Made by a program: the position numbers and the translations under genes
In this document: in pieces, positions 1 to 5,695 of the stretch
How the letters are laid out: every line of letters begins with the position of its first letter
Numbering within the stretch: the first letter of the stretch is position 1
The notes under the pieces: model-generated
The model's input: the letters and a program-made list of their open reading frames with translations, nothing else
Told to the model about the DNA's origin: nothing
The model's database searches: none
NCBI GenBank assembly: GCA_938038825.1
Contig: CALHST010000003.1
Coordinates: 1-12,241, forward strand
Reading direction: 5' to 3'
Origin: an uncultured Paracoccaceae bacterium
GTDB lineage: Bacteria; Pseudomonadota; Alphaproteobacteria; Rhodobacterales; Rhodobacteraceae
DNA: 12,241 bases

Positions 1-537
1 TGGCAACGGCCAATCCTGCGCAGTATAAGCCGATGTCACCAAACCCAAAGGTAAGTTCGGACACAGGCGGCGCATTTCTGCCATTGCGTGCGGATTGAAG
101 GACATGACAGTCAAAGGTCCGGCATAGGCGTCTATTTGCACCGCAACAGCCTGTTCCAGTAGACCCACATCTGGCCCCATCCCGCCATCCTGATCTTTAA
201 TTTCGATCAGCAAAGGGACTTTCCCATCCACCAGCGCCAAAACTTCTTGCAATGTGGGAATGCCCTCTGTGCCGCCGGTCAGGGGCACAGCCCCCAAAGC
301 ATCGGATTTGTGGCGCTGTATGGGGCCTGTTTGGCCAGTGAGACGATCCAGATCATAGTCATGAAACACCATCGCGGCACCATCCGCGCTGAGTTGAACA
401 TCAATCTCGATGCCATAGCCATGATCCATCGCCGCACGAATCGCCGCCCGGCTGTTTTCCGGACGACCGTCGGTAACGTCATGTAAGGCCCGATGCGCAA
501 GCGGGGCCTTCAAGAACTCTGTCGGCAGCGGGGTCAT
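1..537 (-). CDS. Glycerophosphodiester phosphodiesterase (GDPD family, UgpQ-like), C-terminus cut off by window edge
   Basis: This family hydrolyses glycerophosphodiesters, the deacylated phospholipid head groups, to sn-glycerol 3-phosphate and an alcohol. There is no signal peptide, so it probably acts in the cytoplasm. The 179 visible codons carry the family's active-site signature in order: AHRA (H15, R16), PENS (E27), EIDVQ (E44, D46, the metal ligands), FHD (H59, the general acid/base), and IEIK (E112, K114). The frame is open to the left edge. Complete family members are about 240-260 residues, so roughly a quarter to a third is missing. The ATG overlaps the ridA stop as ATGA, and only a weak ribosome-binding sequence precedes it, which suggests translation coupled to ridA. 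The family is firm. Substrate range cannot be read from sequence. Confidence 0.92.
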   Translation of the reverse strand, partial: MTPLPTEFLKAPLAHRALHDVTDGRPENSRAAIRAAMDHGYGIEIDVQLSADGAAMVFHDYDLDRLTGQTGPIQRHKSDALGAVPLTGGTEGIPTLQEVLALVDGKVPLLIEIKDQDGGMGPDVGLLEQAVAVQIDAYAGPLTVMSFNPHAMAEMRRLCPNLPLGLVTSAYTAQDWPLP

Positions 538-992
538 ATCAGTTCGAAGATGCCTTCAATTTCGACGGCTACACCCAATGGCAATGCGCCCGCAGACACC
601 GCAGATCGCGAGTGACGGCCCGCCTCTCCCAATGCATCAACAAGAAAATCGGACGCGCCATTGATGACTTGGGGCTGCTGCGTGAAATCCGGCGTCGAAT
701 TCACAAACCCCGTCAGCTTCACAACACGCTTTAGCCGATCGATATCTCCACCACAGGCCGCTTTGACCTGCGACAACAAGCTTAGCGCACACAGTTTTGC
801 CGCTGCGGCACCCTCTTCCACGCTCAGATCGCCGCCAACCTTGCCAGTAACAGGGCCATCCCCGGTGAGTGGAATCTGGCCCGATACGAACAGCAGCTTG
901 TCCACTTGGACAAACGGAACGTAATTGGCCGCCGGGGCATTGGCATCGGGAAGCGTGATCCCTTTTTCCGCAAGCATCGCAGCAATAGACAT
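534..992 (-). CDS. RidA/YjgF/YER057c/UK114 family protein (probable enamine/imine deaminase)
   Basis: RidA proteins hydrolyse reactive 2-aminoacrylate-type enamines and imines made by PLP enzymes, and are trimeric and cytosolic. The 152 residues contain FVSGQIP (35-41) and a C-terminal block, RSAVSAGALPLGVAVEIE (129-146), that aligns without gaps to the E. coli RidA active-site strand. R129 therefore matches the essential Arg105 and E144 matches Glu120. The start PANYVPFV-like region and the length (about 20 residues longer than E. coli RidA) fit the longer RidA subfamily common in alphaproteobacteria, whose substrate is poorly known. The ATG at 992 has a good AGGAGA Shine-Dalgarno 8 bases upstream. 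It lies 83 bases after the secretion adaptor gene with no terminator seen between, and overlaps the phosphodiesterase start by ATGA. Deaminase activity is inferred from the conserved Arg. Confidence 0.93.
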   Translation of the reverse strand: MSIAAMLAEKGITLPDANAPAANYVPFVQVDKLLFVSGQIPLTGDGPVTGKVGGDLSVEEGAAAAKLCALSLLSQVKAACGGDIDRLKRVVKLTGFVNSTPDFTQQPQVINGASDFLVDALGEAGRHSRSAVSAGALPLGVAVEIEGIFELI

Positions 993-1075
993 CTATGTGG
1001 TCTCCTGAAAAGTCGAATTCCCCCATACGCTATAGGCTTTTTCACCAAGCGCAATCCGTAAGAGACCGCGTCGCG

Positions 1076-2380
1076 TTACGACTCTCGGAATGCCCGGTTG
1101 AAGTAATCCATAAGCGGCTTGACCAGATAAGACATGGGGGAGCGTTCATCCGTACGAATATACGCCTCTACTGGCATGCCGGGGATCAGGCTGACGTCTT
1201 GACCCAGGCGATCGATTTCGCCCGGCGCAAGTTCGATTTCAGCGCGATAGAATGTTGACCGGGTGGCTTCGTCCTCGAACGCATCCGCAGACACTACGGC
1301 CACTTTGCCGATCAGTTCCGGTGTCGTGCGCTGATCCAGCGCAGAGAACCGCAAATTCACGTCCTGTCCAACCAGAACCTGATCAATATGAACCGGCTCA
1401 ACCTGCGCTGCGATCACCAAGGGTCGGTCTTGGGGAACCAAGAACAACACAGGTTCCGCCGCTTGCAATACAGATCGCACAGCCTGAACTTCCATGCCAT
1501 AGACGATGCCCGAGACGGGCGCGCGAATTTCCAGCTTGCTCAGATCTTCAAGCAAGGCAGAGCGTTGTTCACGCAATTCCAACTCGCGAAAGCGCAATTC
1601 CCGCAGCTGCGTGATCGCGTCTTCACGGAGTTGCGTACCAAGCTGCAGCGTTTGAATTTCGATTTCCGTGACACGGGTTTCGGCTTGGGCACGGTTTGCG
1701 GCCAATTCACCCAATTGCCCTTGCAGGTTGGCTGCATTTCGACGCAACGCCAACAAGTTTCCGGCCTGCGCCAAACCTCGGTCAAAGAGGCTTTGTTGCG
1801 CTTCCAGTTCTTGGTTGATCAAAGAACGCTGCTCGTCCAAAGACACAACTTGTGCGTCAATCCCTTCGATCTGGTTCGCGATCTGGATCTGCTGCTTATC
1901 AAGCTGTTCGCTTTCCTTGGACATCGATTCAACGCGCGCGTTGAACAGGTTCAACTGGCCGGTCATCAATTCTTTGATATCCGGATCCTTGTCACCCGCT
2001 TCGATCACTTCGTCCAAGAAGGTCACTTCAGTGCGCGAGTCGCGTTCCGCCTCTAAGCGGCCCCGCCGGGCAAGAATTTCATATAATTGGCCTTGGACAA
2101 TGGTTAGTTCAGACGTCAGGCGCGTGGCGTCCAATTCGATCAGAACGTCGCCCGCTTTGACAAGATCGCCTTCTTCTACCGAAATTTTCGCAACAACCCC
2201 GCCTGTGGGATGTTGCACAACTTGGCGATTGCGCTCAACTTCAATCTTGCCAGATGCGATGATCGCACCTGCAATTTCCGTTGTGACGGCCCAGGTTCCA
2301 AACCCACCAACCAGTACAAACAGACTCGAGAATCCTAATATCAAAGGCCATCTTGCAGACCAGCGGTCATCCGTGCTCAT
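1076..2380 (-). CDS. prsE: Type I secretion periplasmic adaptor (HlyD/PrtE/PrsE family membrane fusion protein)
   Basis: This adaptor links an inner-membrane ABC exporter to a TolC-type outer-membrane channel in a type I secretion system. Of its 434 residues, about 12-33 form the single N-terminal membrane anchor. Residues 50-87 (QHPTGGVVAKISVEEGDLV) form the first half of a lipoyl/barrel-sandwich domain. Residues about 88-280 are a long Glu/Gln/Leu-rich coiled-coil hairpin. LEIRAPVSGIVYG (283-295) is the second lipoyl half. A beta-barrel follows, and the tail SYLVKPLMDYFNRAFRES is typical of type I adaptors. The length fits the PrtE/HlyD family. The ATG overlaps the ABC gene's stop (ATGA) but also has a very strong GGAGG six bases upstream. 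The symbol follows the rhizobial PrsDE naming and is by family, not proven orthology. The secreted substrate is unknown. Confidence 0.94.
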   Translation of the reverse strand: MSTDDRWSARWPLILGFSSLFVLVGGFGTWAVTTEIAGAIIASGKIEVERNRQVVQHPTGGVVAKISVEEGDLVKAGDVLIELDATRLTSELTIVQGQLYEILARRGRLEAERDSRTEVTFLDEVIEAGDKDPDIKELMTGQLNLFNARVESMSKESEQLDKQQIQIANQIEGIDAQVVSLDEQRSLINQELEAQQSLFDRGLAQAGNLLALRRNAANLQGQLGELAANRAQAETRVTEIEIQTLQLGTQLREDAITQLRELRFRELELREQRSALLEDLSKLEIRAPVSGIVYGMEVQAVRSVLQAAEPVLFLVPQDRPLVIAAQVEPVHIDQVLVGQDVNLRFSALDQRTTPELIGKVAVVSADAFEDEATRSTFYRAEIELAPGEIDRLGQDVSLIPGMPVEAYIRTDERSPMSYLVKPLMDYFNRAFRES

Positions 2381-4107
2381 GTTACGCCTCCTTTATCGGC
2401 AGGGCTGTTCGCCAGTTCTTTGTGGTTACGAACTGTCGCTTTCAACACTTCGTCTTTTGGCCCAAAGGCCATGCGCATACCGTTTTCGATCACCAGCAGA
2501 ACATCACATTCCTGAATTGCATTCGGACGGTGCGCCATAATCATGACCGAACGTTTTTCGGCCTTCAAAGCCCGGATCGCCTGGTTCAAAGCTTGGTTAC
2601 CGATGTTGTCGAGATTCGAGTTTGGCTCGTCCAGAACGATGATCACAGGATCATCATACAAGGCGCGTGCAAGACCAATCCGTTGTACCTGACCACCTGA
2701 CAAGCGGCTTTGGCCTTCGCGGATCTGGGTATCATAGCCCTGCGGCAGATCCAAGATCATTTGGTGCGCCGCAGCCTTTTTGGCGGCAGACACCACCTTG
2801 GCTGCGTCCGGCTTATCGGCAAGACGTGCAATGTTTTCCGCAATCGTACCGTCAAACAATTGCACACGTTGTGGCAAATACCCAATCAAGCCGCCCAATG
2901 TTTCGGATTCATATTGATCCAAAGCCGCGCCGTCCAAACGAATAGATCCACCAGCCGGGCGCCAAAGCCCGGTAATTGCGCGCGCCAACGTTGATTTCCC
3001 GCATCCCGAAGGGCCAATCACGCCCAGCGCCTGACCCGGTTCAAGGATGAAGTTCAGTGACTTCAAGGACGCCTGACGTTCACCGGGCGGCAGAACTGTC
3101 AGACCTTTGGCTTCCAGCTTCGCGCGCGGTTTTGGCAGGGCTGTACGCTGTTCCCTTGGGGCAACTTCTGTGAGCAGCTGCTCCAGATTGCTCCACCCCT
3201 TCATGGCACGTTGAACCACGGCCCACTGACCAACGGCCAATTCGATGGGCGCAAGGGCACGACCCAGCAAAATAGAACCGGCAATCATCGCGCCCGGCGT
3301 TAGCTCACCCTGCAAAACAAGCCAAGCGCCAAGACCCAACATGGCCGACTGCAGGAACAAGCGGATCGACTTTGTCATGGACGAAAAACCGCCCCCGACG
3401 TCAGTCGCTGCAATGCCTTCTTCCAGTGCTGTTCTACGCGAGTTGTTCCAACGCCGGAACGCCGCATCTTCCATCCCCATGGATTGCAGCATCTCGGCTT
3501 CTGTCCGCATTTGGCTGGACATTTGGCTGGCCTGCATCTCGGCAGAGCTGGCCCGCATTTGCGGCCCACGAGACATCAGTTGGTTTGCCACTGTAATTGT
3601 GATCAAGATCGACCCACCCAGTACGGCGAGCCAACCCATCAACGGGTGGAATAGGAAAATGCCAGCTAAGAATACTGGCGTCCACGGCATATCGAAAACG
3701 GCCATAAGAACGGGCGCTGTCATCAAACGACGCACCGATTCCAGATCCTGCAGCCCACTTTCTGTGCGCGTGTCGGGTGCCAAAGCCGCTTTTCGGGTGA
3801 CAGCTTCGAAAACGCGCTGGTCCAATTTGGCTTGGAAACGGGCCCCAACCCGCCCCATAACGCGGCCCCGCACAAACTCCATCAAGCCCATGATACCATA
3901 CAGGAAAACCACAATCAGCGAGAGCGCGATCAGGGTTTCTTCGGACTGGGATCCAAGGACACGGTCATAGACCTGCAGCATATAGATCGGACCGGTCAAC
4001 ATCAGAAGGTTCGCAAAAAAGCTGAACGTGCCGACCGCCCAGTAAAGCGATCTGCTTTCCTTGCGCGCCATGCGCATTTCTTCTTTGCCGTTTGGTCTTT
4101 GGGCCAT
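2377..4107 (-). CDS. prsD: Type I secretion system permease/ATPase (PrtD/PrsD family ABC exporter)
   Basis: This half-size ABC exporter forms an inner-membrane dimer and uses ATP to drive proteins with C-terminal secretion signals through the adaptor encoded next to it. With the start used here it has 576 residues. About six membrane segments lie at roughly 23-44, 60-79, 137-156, 160-177, 250-266 and 272-292. The nucleotide-binding domain follows, with Walker A GPSGCGKST (365-373), Q-loop Q413, signature LSGGQ (469-473), Walker B IIVLDE (489-494) and H-loop H526. There is no N-terminal C39-like domain, so it belongs to the PrtD class rather than the HlyB or bacteriocin class. Start choice: the ATG at 4107 has GGAG at a 6-base spacing. 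An in-frame ATG at 4119 would add four residues (MEQS), but its only Shine-Dalgarno is one base away and sits in a hairpin. No channel or substrate gene is present here. Confidence 0.93.
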   Translation of the reverse strand: MAQRPNGKEEMRMARKESRSLYWAVGTFSFFANLLMLTGPIYMLQVYDRVLGSQSEETLIALSLIVVFLYGIMGLMEFVRGRVMGRVGARFQAKLDQRVFEAVTRKAALAPDTRTESGLQDLESVRRLMTAPVLMAVFDMPWTPVFLAGIFLFHPLMGWLAVLGGSILITITVANQLMSRGPQMRASSAEMQASQMSSQMRTEAEMLQSMGMEDAAFRRWNNSRRTALEEGIAATDVGGGFSSMTKSIRLFLQSAMLGLGAWLVLQGELTPGAMIAGSILLGRALAPIELAVGQWAVVQRAMKGWSNLEQLLTEVAPREQRTALPKPRAKLEAKGLTVLPPGERQASLKSLNFILEPGQALGVIGPSGCGKSTLARAITGLWRPAGGSIRLDGAALDQYESETLGGLIGYLPQRVQLFDGTIAENIARLADKPDAAKVVSAAKKAAAHQMILDLPQGYDTQIREGQSRLSGGQVQRIGLARALYDDPVIIVLDEPNSNLDNIGNQALNQAIRALKAEKRSVMIMAHRPNAIQECDVLLVIENGMRMAFGPKDEVLKATVRNHKELANSPADKGGVT

Positions 4108-4119
4108 GCTCTGCTCCAT

Positions 4120-4136
4120 GCCTCTGTTTGAGAGGC
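4120..4136 (-). promoter_or_regulatory. Perfect 6-bp hairpin abutting the prsD start region
   Basis: Read on the minus strand this is GCCTCT-CAAAC-AGAGGC, followed immediately by the ATG at 4119. The 3' arm carries the AGAGG that would be the Shine-Dalgarno for that ATG, so the stem could hide it. For the preferred ATG at 4107 the stem ends 12 bases upstream and leaves GGAG free. It could be an mRNA structure affecting translation, a protein-binding inverted repeat, or chance. The inverted repeat is seen directly. Its role is a guess. Confidence 0.35.
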
Positions 4137-4243
4137 GTCATTTGGGTGTTTTTACGCACAGGAATTAATCTAATGCAAACGAGATACCAATAAAGCAACA
4201 GCGGTTCACAGCCGATTGCAGTGGTGTGTCCGGATTAAGTCAC

Positions 4244-4249
4244 TATATA
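4244..4249 (+). promoter_or_regulatory. Possible -10 element for mlaAC
   Basis: TATATA lies 33 bases before the mlaA TTG start in the 163-bp divergent gap with prsD. The hexamers 16-18 bases further upstream (around 4220-4228) match a -35 consensus poorly, and the better TTGCAG at 4216-4221 is 22 bases away. The promoter assignment is therefore weak. No convincing promoter could be assigned for the divergent prsD direction. Confidence 0.25.
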
Positions 4250-4282
4250 GGATGAAATACGTTATTCTCCCGAGGCTGCCCC

Positions 4283-5050
4283 TTGTTGTCTTCCATCCCC
4301 TTTAAGGCTGGCGTTACACGTCTGGCCCCAGTCATTTTCCTTCTTGCACTTACGGCCTGCGGCCCCGGCCAAGATTTGGCCCCCGGGGACGGCTTTAATG
4401 ACCCATACGAACAACGGAATCGTAAGGTTCATGCATTTAACCGTGGACTTGACCGGGCGCTCGTGCGTCCTGCCGCCAAAGGTTACACAAATATCTTACC
4501 AGATGGTGTCGAAACGGCCGTTGGTAACGTTGCCGGAAACCTTGGCGAACCTGCGGATATGACAAATTCATTGCTGCAAGGTGACTTTCGCGGCCTTGGC
4601 AATGCCAGCTTGCGTTTCTTGATCAACTCAACGTTCGGGATTGTTGGCATCTTTGATGTCGCCACGGATTGGGGTGTTCCGCAACATGACACCAATTTCG
4701 GCGAAACCTTGCATGTGTGGGGCGCGGGTGAAGGGGCTTATATCGAACTTCCTGTCGCGGGCCCGTCGACCCAACGAGATGCAATTGGGCGTGTTGTGGA
4801 TCTGTTCACAAATCCGCTTAGTTATATTATCGACGACCCAGAATCCTACATCCCGCCAACCGCATCGGCGGCTGCACGCCTTGGTGATCGTGGGCGATTT
4901 GCAGATACTGTGGATTCGATCTTATATGAAAGTGCAGACAGCTATTCTCAGGCCCGCCTGATTTATCTGCAAAACCGACGGTTCGAACTTGGGCAAGAAG
5001 ACGAGTCCGCAGATATCGATCCGTTTGAACTTGATACCGAAGGGTTTTGA
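4283..5050 (+). CDS. mlaA: MlaA (VacJ) family outer-membrane lipoprotein, phospholipid retrograde transport
   Basis: MlaA sits in the outer membrane, removes phospholipids misplaced in the outer leaflet and passes them to periplasmic MlaC. The 255-residue product begins with a lipoprotein signal whose lipobox is LTAC (23-26), with C26 the lipidated residue. Family blocks follow: NDPYEQRNRKVHAFN (39-53), RFLINSTFGIVGIFDVA (111-127), NFGETLHVWGAGEGAYIELP (138-157), GPSTQRDA (160-167), and near the end a YSQARLIYLQNRR helix. The start is TTG at 4283 with GAGG seven bases upstream. A second TTG follows at 4286, and no ATG gives a complete signal peptide. The C-terminus is acidic. It pairs with mlaC 2 bases downstream. 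The mlaFEDB transporter genes are not in this window. Confidence 0.94.
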   Translation: MLSSIPFKAGVTRLAPVIFLLALTACGPGQDLAPGDGFNDPYEQRNRKVHAFNRGLDRALVRPAAKGYTNILPDGVETAVGNVAGNLGEPADMTNSLLQGDFRGLGNASLRFLINSTFGIVGIFDVATDWGVPQHDTNFGETLHVWGAGEGAYIELPVAGPSTQRDAIGRVVDLFTNPLSYIIDDPESYIPPTASAAARLGDRGRFADTVDSILYESADSYSQARLIYLQNRRFELGQEDESADIDPFELDTEGF

Positions 5051-5052
5051 CC

Positions 5053-5640
5053 ATGAAACGTCGTGATTTTGTTCTTGGCCTTGGTGCCACAACTGCATTG
5101 CTTCCCCATGCCGGATTTGCGTTGACGGAATCCAGTGCCTCTGCTTTGATCAACAGCCTTGTGACTGACATCAACAAAGTCATCGCATCGGGCAAATCCG
5201 AAGGCGGAATGATCAAAGATTTTGAAAGGATCTTCGCCCGTTACTCTGACACTTCCTACATCTCCGCCTATGCCTTGGGCGCAGATGGCCGGCGTGCTTC
5301 AAACGGTCAAAAGCGGGCGTTCTCGAAGGAATTCCAATCCTATGTCGCGCGCAAATACGGCAAACGCTTCCGCGAATTCGTTGGCGGGCGTCTTGAAGTC
5401 AAGGGCGTGAAGAAAGTCAAAAAATGGTTCGAAGTCAGCACCGTGGCCAAGTTAAAAGGCCAATCGCCGTTTGACGTGACCTTTCAAGTGTCCAACCGCG
5501 CTGGCAAAGACCTGTTCTTTAATATGTTCATTGAGGGCATCAACCTGTTGTTGACGGAACGCACCGAAGTTGGCGCATTGCTAGATCGCAATGGAGGTGA
5601 CATCGACAAGATGATCACTGCATTGAAGAAAATCGGCTGA
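5053..5640 (+). CDS. mlaC: MlaC/Ttg2D family periplasmic phospholipid carrier with Tat-type signal
   Basis: MlaC ferries phospholipid between MlaA in the outer membrane and the MlaFEDB complex in the inner membrane. The 195-residue product opens with MKRRDFVLGLGATTALLP and a likely cleavage after GFA (residue 23). The RRDF motif points to twin-arginine export. The mature part is a typical MlaC domain: a helical start, FARYSDTSYISAYALG (61-76), then FVGGRLEVKGVK, KKWFEVSTVAK, FDVTFQVS and the terminal GALLDRNGGDIDKMITALKK. The ATG at 5053 is preferred because GAAGGG lies 8 bases upstream and it places the twin arginines at residues 3-4. An in-frame TTG at 5047 would add only two residues and overlap the mlaA stop. 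The gene lies 2 bases after mlaA, so co-expression is very likely. Confidence 0.9.
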   Translation: MKRRDFVLGLGATTALLPHAGFALTESSASALINSLVTDINKVIASGKSEGGMIKDFERIFARYSDTSYISAYALGADGRRASNGQKRAFSKEFQSYVARKYGKRFREFVGGRLEVKGVKKVKKWFEVSTVAKLKGQSPFDVTFQVSNRAGKDLFFNMFIEGINLLLTERTEVGALLDRNGGDIDKMITALKKIG

Positions 5641-5661
5641 AACCACAAAAGCAGCACAGTC

Positions 5662-5695
5662 AAAAGCCCGGCGCTTGATAGGCGCCGGGCTTTTT
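5662..5695. terminator. Bidirectional intrinsic terminator between convergent mlaC and PBP genes
   Basis: A 10-bp GC-rich perfect stem (AGCCCGGCGC at 5665-5674 paired with GCGCCGGGCT at 5682-5691) has a 7-base loop. It is flanked by A residues on the left and T residues on the right, so it has a U-tract in both directions. It starts 22 bases after the mlaC stop, and its right edge touches the PBP stop at 5696. Confidence 0.9.

Noticed and set aside
993..1075. Terminator between prsE and ridA
   Set aside because: No stem with a T-run is present in either direction, so readthrough into ridA is assumed.
1388..2540. Long plus-strand open frames (222 and 290 codons) opposite prsE
   Set aside because: They lie wholly antisense to a well-conserved adaptor gene, encode no recognisable domain, and are rich in Arg/Ser/Gln as expected from reading the complement of a coiled-coil gene.
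3245..3970. 241-codon plus-strand frame opposite prsD
   Set aside because: Antisense to the ABC exporter's membrane domain, with no family similarity and low-complexity composition; a shadow frame.
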